Positions 30,816 to 39,399 of a DNA stretch of 61,805 bases are shown in pieces; position 1 is the first letter of the stretch, and the number at the start of each line of letters is the position of its first letter. The DNA is from Planctomycetota bacterium (lineage in GTDB: Bacteria; Planctomycetota; Planctomycetia; Gemmatales; Gemmataceae). The position numbers and the translations under genes were made by a program. Under the pieces are notes generated by a model that was given only the letters and a program-made list of their open reading frames with translations, was not told the origin of the DNA and searched no databases. The stretch is taken from assembly GCA_029777335.1 (NCBI GenBank), contig JAKOSN010000152.1:1-61805 (forward strand). Direction: 5' to 3'.

Positions 30816-33116
30816 ATGAAACCGACCCCAGAGCAACTGACCACCACCGATGATCCGCGCCTGCTGAACGCCGTTCAGGAATACCTGGCTGAGCTCGAAG
30901 CGGGCCGCCGTCCTGATGCGCGGGTCTTTGTGCAGCGTCATGCCGAGGTGGCGGCCGAGTTGCGTCCTTACCTCGATGCCCTCGATGTGGTGCATGCCGC
31001 CGGCGCTGTCATTCACGAGCCGAACGAGGAGCGGGGCACGCCCTCCGGAGCGCTCGCCGGAGAACCTCTGGGGGATTTCCGTCTGCTGCGTGAAATCGGT
31101 CGGGGCGGGATGGGGGTGGTTTACGAGGCGGAGCAACTTTCGCTGGGACGGCGAGTCGCGGTCAAGGTGCTTCCCTTCGCAGCCGCCCTGGATAACAAGC
31201 AACTCCAGCGCTTCAAGAACGAGGCGCGCGCCGCCGCACAACTTCACCACAACAATATTGTCCCGGTATATGCGGTCGGATGCGAACGCGGCGTTCATTT
31301 CTATGCCATGCAGCTGATCGAGGGGCAGAATATTGCCACCCTCATTGAGGAACTGCGACACTCGGCTCCGCGTGGAGCCAGCGAGGTGCTGTCGGCGGGG
31401 AGTGCTCAGCGAACTGGACCCTATCCCGAGTCTCCGGCTCCGCAGGAGGGGCTGACCGATACTCGCACCGGGCTGGGGATGCAGCTTTCCACGCAACGTT
31501 CCAATCGGGTCGGCGATTTCTATCGCACCGTGGTCCGGTTGATCGTGCAGGCCGCTCAGGGGCTCGATTACGCCCACAGCCTCGGGGTGGTGCACCGCGA
31601 TGTCAAACCAGCGAACCTCCTGGTCGATCTGCGCGGCAATGTGTGGGTGACCGACTTTGGCCTGGCACAGTTCCACGCTGATGTGGGAGTCACCCAGACG
31701 GGCGACCTGGTGGGGACGTTGCGCTACATGAGCCCCGAACAGGCCGGCGGACAGCGTGCCCTGATTGATCATCGGACAGATATATACTCAATGGGGGCAA
31801 CACTTTATGAGTTGTTGACACTGCGCCCCATCTTTGACGGCACGGATCGGCAGGCTCTGTTGCAACAGATCCTGAACGAGGAGGCACGCCACCCGCGAAC
31901 CATCGATCGCTCGATTCCCGACGAGCTGGAAACGATCGTTCTGAAGGCGATCAGCAAGATTCCCACCGAGCGCTACGCCACCGCCCAGGAACTGGCCGAC
32001 GATCTGCAGCGGTTCCTCGACGATCAACCCATTCGGGCGCGGCGTCCCTCGAATTTCGAGAAGGCGACCAAGTGGGCGCGGCGCCACAAGTCGGTGGTGA
32101 TCTCGGGGCTGACCGCGCTGCTGCTGTCGGTGGCGATCCTGGCCGTTGCGACCGTGTTGACCACCCTGGCCTGGAACGGGGAACGCCAGAAAGCGCAGGA
32201 AGCCGACGAACAACGGAAACTCGCCGATGAACAGCGCAAACTGGTTGACGAGCAGCGCAAACTGGCTGAAGCGAGCTTTCGTCAGGCCTGGCAGGCTGTC
32301 GATCAGTTCGCCCTGATCGGCGAGGAAGAACTGGTCGGCGATCCGCGGCTGGAAGGCTTACGTCGTCGGCTCCTGGAGGTAGCGCTCTCCTACTACCAGA
32401 ATTTCAGCGAGGAACGGCGCGACGATCCCACCATCCAGAATGAACTGGTCGCCAGTCGGGCCAAGGTGAAGGCAATCATCGATGAGCTTACCACCTTGAT
32501 GGGGGCGGCTCGCTACACGCCGTTGCGTCAGGATGAGGTGAAGGACGAACTGAAGTTGACTCCCGAGCAGCGTGAGGCGATTGCCCGCATCGATGAAAAA
32601 TGGCGCGAAGGGTTCCGCAAATTCGACCGGCTGGATGCCACCGAACGCGATCGGCGCCGTCTGTTGCTGGCTCAGGAACAGGAAACCGAGGTGGCGCGCC
32701 TGCTGACGCAGGCGCAGATGAAGCGACTGAATCAACTGGCGGTTCAGTTTCTTGGACCGAACGCGTTTAGCGACCCCGATGTTGTCAAGGTTCTTAAGTT
32801 GACCACCGAGCAGAAAAAACAGGTACGCAACATCCAGGAACAATGGCGGGGCATGGGCCCAGGGATGGGGCCTGGTCCCGGTCCCCTCCCTGGACCAGGG
32901 GGACCCGGGGGCGGGCCAGGGCGGGGGAACAACTGGTGGGAGAAGTTCGAGGATAGCAAGAAACACACGCTGGAGAAGTTGGTTGCGATCCTGACCCCCA
33001 CCCAGAAGCAGAAGTGGGACAACCTGGTTGGTCCTGCCTTCGCCTTCAAGCCGCCGTCGTTTCGCTTCCCTGACAAACCCCATGGCGGACCTCGCCGGGG
33101 AGGAGGCGGGTCCTGA
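30816..33116 (+). CDS. Eukaryote-like Ser/Thr kinase with extracytoplasmic LTxxQ sensor region
   Basis: 766 residues; GGGAGGGG 4-8 bases before ATG 30816. Residues 1-85 are a small helical region typical of planctomycete kinases. The kinase domain (about 88-400) is complete: IGRGGMGVVYEAE loop, VAVKVLP lysine, VHRDVKPANLL (about 258), TDFGLAQF, and LRYMSPEQAG. One helix at about 425-450 (VVISGLTALLLSVAILAVATVL) crosses the membrane, then a coiled region with repeated EQRKL units. The exported part carries LKLTPEQREAI (about 579), LKLTTEQKKQV (about 660) and AILTPTQKQKW (about 725): three LTxxQ motifs, the signature of CpxP/Spy-like periplasmic sensors. A Gly/Pro-rich linker lies between the last two. 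Likely an envelope-stress-responsive kinase. Confidence 0.9.
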   Translation: MKPTPEQLTTTDDPRLLNAVQEYLAELEAGRRPDARVFVQRHAEVAAELRPYLDALDVVHAAGAVIHEPNEERGTPSGALAGEPLGDFRLLREIGRGGMGVVYEAEQLSLGRRVAVKVLPFAAALDNKQLQRFKNEARAAAQLHHNNIVPVYAVGCERGVHFYAMQLIEGQNIATLIEELRHSAPRGASEVLSAGSAQRTGPYPESPAPQEGLTDTRTGLGMQLSTQRSNRVGDFYRTVVRLIVQAAQGLDYAHSLGVVHRDVKPANLLVDLRGNVWVTDFGLAQFHADVGVTQTGDLVGTLRYMSPEQAGGQRALIDHRTDIYSMGATLYELLTLRPIFDGTDRQALLQQILNEEARHPRTIDRSIPDELETIVLKAISKIPTERYATAQELADDLQRFLDDQPIRARRPSNFEKATKWARRHKSVVISGLTALLLSVAILAVATVLTTLAWNGERQKAQEADEQRKLADEQRKLVDEQRKLAEASFRQAWQAVDQFALIGEEELVGDPRLEGLRRRLLEVALSYYQNFSEERRDDPTIQNELVASRAKVKAIIDELTTLMGAARYTPLRQDEVKDELKLTPEQREAIARIDEKWREGFRKFDRLDATERDRRRLLLAQEQETEVARLLTQAQMKRLNQLAVQFLGPNAFSDPDVVKVLKLTTEQKKQVRNIQEQWRGMGPGMGPGPGPLPGPGGPGGGPGRGNNWWEKFEDSKKHTLEKLVAILTPTQKQKWDNLVGPAFAFKPPSFRFPDKPHGGPRRGGGGS

Positions 33117-33144
33117 TCCCATCCGGAGAATCCCTCGCTTGGGA

Positions 33145-33195
33145 GAAAAATGCCGTGCGCCGCGGCGGTAACCCGCCTCGCGCCGGGACTACCTG
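33145..33195 (+). promoter_or_regulatory. Leader motif shared with 30082-30130
   Basis: GAAAAATGC, GCGGCGGTA 17 bases later, CGCCTC and ACTAC in the order seen at 30082-30130. This copy also folds as a GGCGG/CCGCC hairpin. It lies 126-176 bases before the CotH gene. Function unknown. Confidence 0.25.
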
Positions 33196-33320
33196 AGAAG
33201 GCGGCACCACCGGATCGTATCTTCTTGCGCTGACGATCTGCGCGGTGTCCGCCACTTTTCATTGATGGTTTTCAGGGCCGGCTGTGCTGTCCTGCTTTTT
33301 TGTCCCTGCGAGGTCCTTCG

Positions 33321-35291
33321 ATGAGCAAACGCTTCTGGGCCGTTGCCACCACGTTCCTGTATGGCGTTGTTGCGCTCGCCTGGGTTCTCCCCGGGTTACG
33401 CGGCAGGATCTCCACCGCCAGTGAGCCGCCGGGTGCCAAAACTCGGGCGCAAGATCCTTCTCAGGAAGTCTTTGGGCTAACGAAGATCCATCACCTGCAT
33501 CTGGAAATGTCCGCCAAGGAGTGGGACAAGATGCAGGCCATCGTGGGCGGAATGCCCTTTGGCGGCGGGCCCGGAGGCTTTCGACGTCCTCCCGAGCCAC
33601 CCGGCGCCGAGCCGGTCGAACGGCACCGCAGCGCTGGGTTCGGCACCGAGTTTCCCTGGGCACGCTGTACGATCACCGAAGAGGGCAAGGTCTACAAGGA
33701 CATTGGGATTCGCTACAAGGGCAATGGCAGCAACATTGCCTCCGCGGGGGCCTTGAAACGCAACTTCAAGATCGACCTGGATCGCCACGACGAAACCCAG
33801 CGCTACCACGGTTTGAAGGCGTTCAATCTCAATAGCGCCGCGGCCGATCCCACCAAGATGCGCGAAGCAATGGCCTATGCCGTCTTTCGCGCTGCCGGGG
33901 TCCCAGCGCCCCGGACCGCGTTCGCCGAGATTACCCTCACCGTGCCGGGAAAGTACAACAAGGAATTCGTGGGCCTCTACACTCTGATCGAGGAGGTGGA
34001 CAAGACATTCCTCAAGGGGCAATTCAAGAGCAGCAAGGGGCTGCTGATGAAGCCCGAGCGACTGCGCAGCCTGGACTACCTGGGCGAGGACTGGGACAGC
34101 TACAAGGGGCAGTATCGCCCCAAGGATGATGCTTCGAAAAAGGAAGCGCGCCGGCTGATCGAATTTGTGCGCCTGGTCAACAAGGCCGATGAGAAGACCT
34201 TTGCCGCCCAGATTGGCAAATATCTCGACATCGACAGATTCCTGCGTTTCACCGCTGCCAATGCCCTGATCGCCAATCAGGACAGCTTCTTTGTGCTGGG
34301 CCACAACTACTACCTCTACCTCGATCCCGCGACGGACCGGTTCGTCTTCTTCCCCTGGGATCTCGATCTGTCGTTTGGGGGATTTCCCATTGGGGGAACA
34401 GCCGAGCAACAGATGGAACTGAGCCTGATGCATCACTACCCCGGAGAGTGCAAACTGCCCGACCGGCTCCTGGCGATCCCGGAGATCCGCGAGAAGTATC
34501 AGCGAATACTGAAGGAACTCGCCTCGACCTGTTTTACGCGCGAGAAACTGGTGAAAGATCTCGACGCGATCGAGAAGGCAACTCGGGAGAGTCTGGCCCG
34601 CGAAAAGCAGGCGGTTCTGGCGCGCAAGGAAGGTCGTGGTCCGGGCGTTGGCTTTGGCCCGCCAGGTGGGATCTTCGGCCAGAGCCCCGATTTGCGCAAG
34701 TTTCTCGAAAAGCGAACTGAATCGGTCATGGCCCAACTGGCGGGCAAGAGCAAGGGTTATGTGCCGACGGCGGGGTTCGGGTTTGGCGGGCCGGGTCCTG
34801 GAGGACCGGGGGGACGCCCGGGCGGCTTTGGAATGGGCGGAATGGTCAGCAAGCCGCTGCTCGAAGGACTGGATGGTGATAAGGATGGTAAGGTGTCGCG
34901 TGCCGAACTGGTGGCAGGGGTGAAGCGGTTCTTCACCGAGAGCGACAAGGACAGGACCGGGAAGCTGGACGAGAAGCAGCTGGCCGCTGGCCTGAATCGG
35001 ATCTTCCCCGCGCCTCAGGGATTTGGCCCGCCTCCGGGGGGACCCGGTGGGTTCGGCCCTGGCAATTTCCTCGCGGGGAGCATTCTCCGGCGCGCGGACA
35101 CCAACAAGGACGGCAAGTTGACTGTGGAAGAACTGGTGACTGCCGCCGAGGCCCTCTTCAAGGAGGCAGACAAGGAGAAAAAGGGAGCGCTGGACCAGGA
35201 TGCGCTGGCAACAGGGGTCAACCTCCTCTTTCCGCCGCCGGGTGGATTTGGTCCGCCCGGCGGGTTCGGACCCCCCGGCGGACGTCCCTGA
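33321..35291 (+). CDS. CotH-type secreted kinase with EF-hands
   Basis: 656 residues from ATG 33321 (GAGG 7 bases upstream). Signal peptide: KRFWAVATTFLYGVVALAWVLPG. CotH core about 45-420: IHHLHLEMSAKEWDKM, IRYKGNGSN..ASAGALKRNFKIDLD, PAPRTAFAEITL, GLYTLIEEVDK, the domain centre FFVLGHNYYLYLDPATDRFVFFPWDLDLSFG (FPWDLD about 343). CotH relatives are secreted protein kinases that phosphorylate spore-coat proteins. The C-terminal part has Gly/Pro-rich linkers and four EF-hand loops near 515 (DGDKDGKVSRAE), 540 (SDKDRTGKLDEK), 591 (ADTNKDGKLTVEE) and 615 (degenerate), suggesting calcium control. It follows the LTxxQ kinase by 204 bases in the same direction. Confidence 0.88.
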   Translation: MSKRFWAVATTFLYGVVALAWVLPGLRGRISTASEPPGAKTRAQDPSQEVFGLTKIHHLHLEMSAKEWDKMQAIVGGMPFGGGPGGFRRPPEPPGAEPVERHRSAGFGTEFPWARCTITEEGKVYKDIGIRYKGNGSNIASAGALKRNFKIDLDRHDETQRYHGLKAFNLNSAAADPTKMREAMAYAVFRAAGVPAPRTAFAEITLTVPGKYNKEFVGLYTLIEEVDKTFLKGQFKSSKGLLMKPERLRSLDYLGEDWDSYKGQYRPKDDASKKEARRLIEFVRLVNKADEKTFAAQIGKYLDIDRFLRFTAANALIANQDSFFVLGHNYYLYLDPATDRFVFFPWDLDLSFGGFPIGGTAEQQMELSLMHHYPGECKLPDRLLAIPEIREKYQRILKELASTCFTREKLVKDLDAIEKATRESLAREKQAVLARKEGRGPGVGFGPPGGIFGQSPDLRKFLEKRTESVMAQLAGKSKGYVPTAGFGFGGPGPGGPGGRPGGFGMGGMVSKPLLEGLDGDKDGKVSRAELVAGVKRFFTESDKDRTGKLDEKQLAAGLNRIFPAPQGFGPPPGGPGGFGPGNFLAGSILRRADTNKDGKLTVEELVTAAEALFKEADKEKKGALDQDALATGVNLLFPPPGGFGPPGGFGPPGGRP

Positions 35292-35312
35292 AAACCCCTG
35301 AGGTGGCCAGGC

Positions 35313-35348
35313 GAGACGGTGGGAGACATTGAGGAGTCCCGCCGTCTC
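35313..35348 (+). terminator. Hairpin after the CotH gene
   Basis: 35313-35324 pairs with 35337-35348 (12 bp with one G-T pair), loop 12 bases. It follows the CotH stop by 21 bases and precedes the promoter candidate of the next gene. Confidence 0.65.
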
Positions 35349-35462
35349 GGTGCCTTGCTTCGCTTTTGGCGAAGGAGGGTTCCAGCCCCTCTGAAGAGTT
35401 GCCAAACTCTCCCCGATCGGATTCCCTCCCTGACCAACCGCTGACGCGACGAGACTTTTCTT

Positions 35463-35491
35463 TTGTAACTGGCTGCACTGACCGGTAAAAT
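35463..35491 (+). promoter_or_regulatory. Candidate housekeeping promoter for the cytochrome/DUF1552 pair
   Basis: TTGTAA (35463-35468), 17-base spacer, TAAAAT (35486-35491). Four and five of six positions match sigma-70 consensus boxes. The CDS begins 85 bases downstream. Confidence 0.4.
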
Positions 35492-35576
35492 CTAGCAGAG
35501 AACGCCCACCTGCCCGGTTTGCGCGGTATGCCGCCCAGCCGCCACCCTCCTGACTGACCTCCCGGATGGACCGATC

Positions 35577-37964
35577 ATGCGTTCACGATGGTTCTGGCTT
35601 TTGCCCCTGACTCCGCTAGCGCTCGTCCTGGTGGCCGTTGCTCCCGCCCACCTGTCGCCCGCCACCGCAGCGCCCCCGCCAGCTCCCGAGTTTTCCCGCG
35701 AAGGCGTTGCCTTTGTCCAGAAATATTGTGTGCATTGCCACAACGACAAGACGCACAAGGCCGATCTGACCCTGCATGGCTACAAGGACGATGCCTCGGT
35801 TCTCAAGGAATTGAAAGTCTGGCAGAACGTCCTGCGCATGGTGAAGGCGGGGGAAATGCCGCCCAGCGGACGCTCTCCGCGTCCCAGCGCTGCCGAGGTC
35901 GAGGCGTTTGCCCAGGTGGTCAACGGGGTGTACGAGAAGGCAGCGCGCAGTGGCAAGGTCGATCCGGGCCAGGTCACGGTCCGTCGTCTCAATCGCACCG
36001 AGTACAATAACACCATTCGCGATCTGGTTGGGGTAGATTTTCAGCCGGCGGAGGACTTTCCTTCCGACGATATCGGGCATGGCTTCGACAACATTGGCGA
36101 TGTGCTGTCCCTTTCTCCAGTATTGATGGAACGCTACCTGGCGGCCGCCGAGAGTATTGTGCAGCGCGCCATCGTTCCCCATCCACCCAAACCGCCGGTT
36201 CGCCATGTCGCCTCGCGCTGGCTGGAGCCAGCCACCTCGGAGGCGTTTCGCTGGCGCCCCATCAACCCTGGGGTAGGGATGTTGCACAGCCAGTTTTCAC
36301 TCACCATGGATGGCGAATACACCTTCCGTGTGCGCATTCAGGCGCGATCCGCAACGTCAGAATCGCCACGCGTGGCGATTCTGGTCGATGGGAAGGAAGT
36401 GAAAACCTTCCCGGTCAAGGGGACCGAGCAGAAACCCGAAACTCTCGAGATGAAATTAGCGATGGAGAAGGGGCCGCGTCGCGTGGCCGTCAAGCATCTG
36501 AACCCTCCCCTCCCCGGGAACAACAAAACCGAGAAGAAGGACAGGAACGAGAAGATGGACAGGGGGGGAACGGTCCTCGTCGAATCCTTTGTTCTGGAAG
36601 GGCCGGCAGACACGCGCCCGGCCACCCATCGCCGCTTGCTCGCCTGCAACCCGTCGGCCTCGAAAAAGGAGCAAACGCGCGAGGTGCTCGAACGCTTTGC
36701 GACCCGGGCCTATCGCCGACCGGCCACCCCTGCCGAGGTCGCGCGCCTGGTGAAACTGGTCGAATCCGCCGAGGCACAGGGCGAAAAATGGGAGAGCGGA
36801 ATCCAGCTGGCGATGCAGGCGGTTCTGGTGTCGCCCAAGTTCCTTTTCCGCATCGAACTGGATCAGCGCCCCGACAGTCCGGCCCCGCACCCCCTCGACG
36901 AATATCAGCTGGCCTCGCGCCTGTCGTATTTCCTGTGGAGCAGCATGCCCGACGACGAGTTGTTCGCGCTCGCTGCGCGGAAGGAACTGACCAGAAATCT
37001 CGATGCGCAGGTGCAGCGCATGCTCAAAGACCCCCGCTCTCAGGCACTGGTCAACAACTTCGCCATGCAATGGTTGCAACTGCAGCGCTTGAAGACCTTC
37101 GCTCCCGATGCCAAGCTGTTCCCCACCTTTAACGAGCAATTGCGGTCCGCCATGATGAAGGAAACCGCGCTCTTCTTCGAGGCGGTCCTGCGCGAGGATC
37201 GGAGCATTCTGGATCTGATCGATAGCGATTTCACCTTCCTGAACGAACCGCTCGCCCGTCACTATGGGATCGCCGATACCAACGGCAACCTGATCGGGCA
37301 GAAACCGACCCAGCCACGCGGCGAGCCAATTCGGGGCGAGCAATTCCGGCGGGTCACCTTGCAAAATCGGGATCGGGGAGGCCTGCTCACCCAGGCCAGC
37401 GTGCTGACGGTGACCTCCAATCCGACACGAACCTCGCCGGTGAAGCGCGGGCGCTGGGTACTGGAACAGTTACTCGGCACTCCGCCCCCGCCGCCTCCGC
37501 CCAATGTCCCCGAGTTGGTCGAGAACGAGAAGGCGGTTCTGTCCGGCTCGTTACGCCAGCGGATGGAGCAACATCGCGCCAACCCCGCCTGCGCCAACTG
37601 CCACGCCAAGATGGATCCGCTGGGCTTTGCCTTCGAGAACTACAACGCGATCGGCGGTTTTCGCAGCAAGGATGGCGACTTCCCGATCGATCCCTCGGGG
37701 ACGCTGCCCGATGGCAAGACGGTGAAAGGTCCCGGGGATCTGAAGGGGATTTTGAAGGAGAAGAAGGAGCTGTTTAGTCGCTGTCTGGCCGAGAAGATGC
37801 TGATCTACGCGCTGGGACGTGGACTGGAATACTACGATCGGCCGACGATCGAGCGCATTCAGACGGCCCTGGCTGCCAACAACTATAAATTCTCTACCCT
37901 GGTGAGCGCGATCGTGCAGAGCGATCCGTTCCGTCTGCGTCGAGGAAAGGACCAAGCGAAATGA
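35577..37964 (+). CDS. Planctomycete cytochrome, DUF1587/1595/1592/1588/1585 protein
   Basis: 795 residues. Signal peptide about 1-27 (RSRWFWLLPLTPLALVLVAVAP). A first c-haem site CVHCHNDKTHKADL lies near 58; then DUF1587 (RLNRTEYNNTIRDLVGVDFQPAEDFPSDDIGHGFDN-type block, about 140-175). A carbohydrate-binding-like jelly roll about 220-345 is probable (YTFRVRIQAR, VAILVDGKEV). DUF1595/1592 follow (LERFATRAYRRPATPAEV; DEYQLASRLSYFLWSSMPDDELF; LFFEAVLREDRSILDLID), then DUF1588 (RGGLLTQASVLTVTSNPTRTSPVKRGRWVLEQLL), a second haem site PACANCHAKMDPLGFAFENY and DUF1585. It overlaps the DUF1552 gene by 4 bases (ATGA), the usual partner. Exported electron-transfer role is inferred. Confidence 0.9.
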   Translation: MRSRWFWLLPLTPLALVLVAVAPAHLSPATAAPPPAPEFSREGVAFVQKYCVHCHNDKTHKADLTLHGYKDDASVLKELKVWQNVLRMVKAGEMPPSGRSPRPSAAEVEAFAQVVNGVYEKAARSGKVDPGQVTVRRLNRTEYNNTIRDLVGVDFQPAEDFPSDDIGHGFDNIGDVLSLSPVLMERYLAAAESIVQRAIVPHPPKPPVRHVASRWLEPATSEAFRWRPINPGVGMLHSQFSLTMDGEYTFRVRIQARSATSESPRVAILVDGKEVKTFPVKGTEQKPETLEMKLAMEKGPRRVAVKHLNPPLPGNNKTEKKDRNEKMDRGGTVLVESFVLEGPADTRPATHRRLLACNPSASKKEQTREVLERFATRAYRRPATPAEVARLVKLVESAEAQGEKWESGIQLAMQAVLVSPKFLFRIELDQRPDSPAPHPLDEYQLASRLSYFLWSSMPDDELFALAARKELTRNLDAQVQRMLKDPRSQALVNNFAMQWLQLQRLKTFAPDAKLFPTFNEQLRSAMMKETALFFEAVLREDRSILDLIDSDFTFLNEPLARHYGIADTNGNLIGQKPTQPRGEPIRGEQFRRVTLQNRDRGGLLTQASVLTVTSNPTRTSPVKRGRWVLEQLLGTPPPPPPPNVPELVENEKAVLSGSLRQRMEQHRANPACANCHAKMDPLGFAFENYNAIGGFRSKDGDFPIDPSGTLPDGKTVKGPGDLKGILKEKKELFSRCLAEKMLIYALGRGLEYYDRPTIERIQTALAANNYKFSTLVSAIVQSDPFRLRRGKDQAK

Positions 37965-39304
37965 GTACGCACCACCTGATCTCGCGGCGAACGGTTTTGC
38001 GGGGCCTGGGCACGGCGCTGGCGCTTCCCTGGCTGGAGGCGATGGGCCCGCTGTTGTCGTGGGCAGGCAATCCCGCACCCGGCAAGGCCGCTCCCAATCG
38101 CATGGCCTTTCTCTATGTGCCCAACGGCAAGAACATGGCCGATTGGACCCCGCGCGCCGAAGGGAAGGATTTCGAACTGCCTGCCATCCTGGAACCGCTC
38201 AAGCCAGTGAAGGACCACCTGCTCGTCCTCACGGGGCTGACCGCCGACAAGGCTCGGCCGCATGGCGATGGCGGCGGCGATCACGCCCGTGCCCTGGCGG
38301 CCTTTCTGACCGGCTGTCAGCCGCGCAAGACCGATGGCACCGACATTCGCGCGGGCATCTCGGTGGATCAGGTCGCGGCTGCGCGCCTGGCGGACCAGAC
38401 GCGTTTGCCTTCGCTGGAAATCGGCTGTGAACAGGGCGCGATGGCAGGCAACTGCGATTCGGGCTACAGCTGCGTTTACAGTTCGACCATGTCCTGGCGC
38501 TCGGCGACCACCCCGCTGCCCAAGGAAGTGAATCCCCGGCTGGTCTTCGAGCGGCTCTTTGGCACTGCCCCCGATGCCCAGCGGGCTCTCCGGGACCGCA
38601 GGCGTCAGAGCATCCTCGATTTTGTCCGCGAGGACGCCGGCGATCTCAAGAATCGGCTGGGAATAAACGATCAGCGCAAACTCGACGAATATTTCAGTGC
38701 CATTCGCGACATCGAGCGGCGCATTGAACGCGCGGCGCATCTCCCCGAGGTGAAGGCACCGGACTTACCCCAACCGAAGGGCATCCCCGCCACCTACGAG
38801 GAGCACATCCGCCTGATGTGCGATCTGATGGTCCTTGCCTTTCAGGCCGATCTCACCCGGGTGTGCACCTTTGTCCTTGCCAACGAGGGCAGCAATCGTC
38901 CCTATCCCTTCGTGGGCGTGGCCGAGGGGCATCACGATCTGTCGCACCACGGCGACGATCCGAAGAAGAAGGCGAAGATTCGCGATATCAACCGCTTCCA
39001 CACCACGCAGCTGGCCTATCTCTTGACTCGCCTGAAAGCGATCAAGGAAGGAGATGGCACGCTGCTCGATCACTGCATGATCGCCTATGGAAGCGGCAAC
39101 TCGGACGGGAATGCGCACAATCACGACAATCTGCCGATCTTGCTGGCGGGAGGCGGATGTGGGACGCTGAAAACGGGGCGCCACGTGCGTTACCCGAAGG
39201 AAACGCCGCTGAATAACCTGTGGGTCGCGCTGCTGGATCGCGTGAAGATCAACGTCCCGACCCTCGGCGATAGCAACGGTCGCTTGACGAATCTGGCCGG
39301 CTGA
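37961..39304 (+). CDS. DUF1552 Tat-exported protein
   Basis: 447 residues. Tat signal LISRRTVLRGLGTALALPWLEAM. DUF1552 marks: RMAFLYVPNGKNMADWTP, LVLTGLTADKARPHGDGGGDHARALAAFLTG, a D-Q-V-A-A block, SLEIGCEQGAMAGNCDSGYSCVYSS, SILDFVREDAGDLKNRLG, and EGHHDLSHHGDDPKKKAKIRDIN. The family is related to DUF1501 and the phosphatase/sulfatase fold and has unknown activity. The start overlaps the previous stop as ATGA, so synthesis is coupled to the cytochrome; the pair probably forms a periplasmic complex. A perfect hairpin at 39331-39367 ends the transcript. Confidence 0.9.
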   Translation: MSTHHLISRRTVLRGLGTALALPWLEAMGPLLSWAGNPAPGKAAPNRMAFLYVPNGKNMADWTPRAEGKDFELPAILEPLKPVKDHLLVLTGLTADKARPHGDGGGDHARALAAFLTGCQPRKTDGTDIRAGISVDQVAAARLADQTRLPSLEIGCEQGAMAGNCDSGYSCVYSSTMSWRSATTPLPKEVNPRLVFERLFGTAPDAQRALRDRRRQSILDFVREDAGDLKNRLGINDQRKLDEYFSAIRDIERRIERAAHLPEVKAPDLPQPKGIPATYEEHIRLMCDLMVLAFQADLTRVCTFVLANEGSNRPYPFVGVAEGHHDLSHHGDDPKKKAKIRDINRFHTTQLAYLLTRLKAIKEGDGTLLDHCMIAYGSGNSDGNAHNHDNLPILLAGGGCGTLKTGRHVRYPKETPLNNLWVALLDRVKINVPTLGDSNGRLTNLAG

Positions 39305-39330
39305 ACAGGAGAGCACACCCTGGCTCTCCG

Positions 39331-39367
39331 GCACAGCCCTCTGAACTTGTGTGTCAGAGGGCTGTGC
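39331..39367. terminator. Perfect 13-bp hairpin between convergent genes
   Basis: 39331-39343 pairs with 39355-39367 around an 11-base loop, 27 bases after the DUF1552 stop and 33 before the CAP protein stop. Usable from both strands; no T-run. Confidence 0.8.
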
Positions 39368-39399
39368 TGGTCGTTGTGCCGAGGGGGGGGCACAGGCGC

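Noticed and set aside
33193..33198. CTGAGA reminiscent of the TPP riboswitch box
   Set aside because: No other thi-box element is present nearby and the downstream gene is not related to thiamin.
33477..35405. 642-codon open frame on the minus strand
   Set aside because: It lies wholly antisense to the CotH gene, has no recognisable domain and biased composition expected from high-GC shadow frames.
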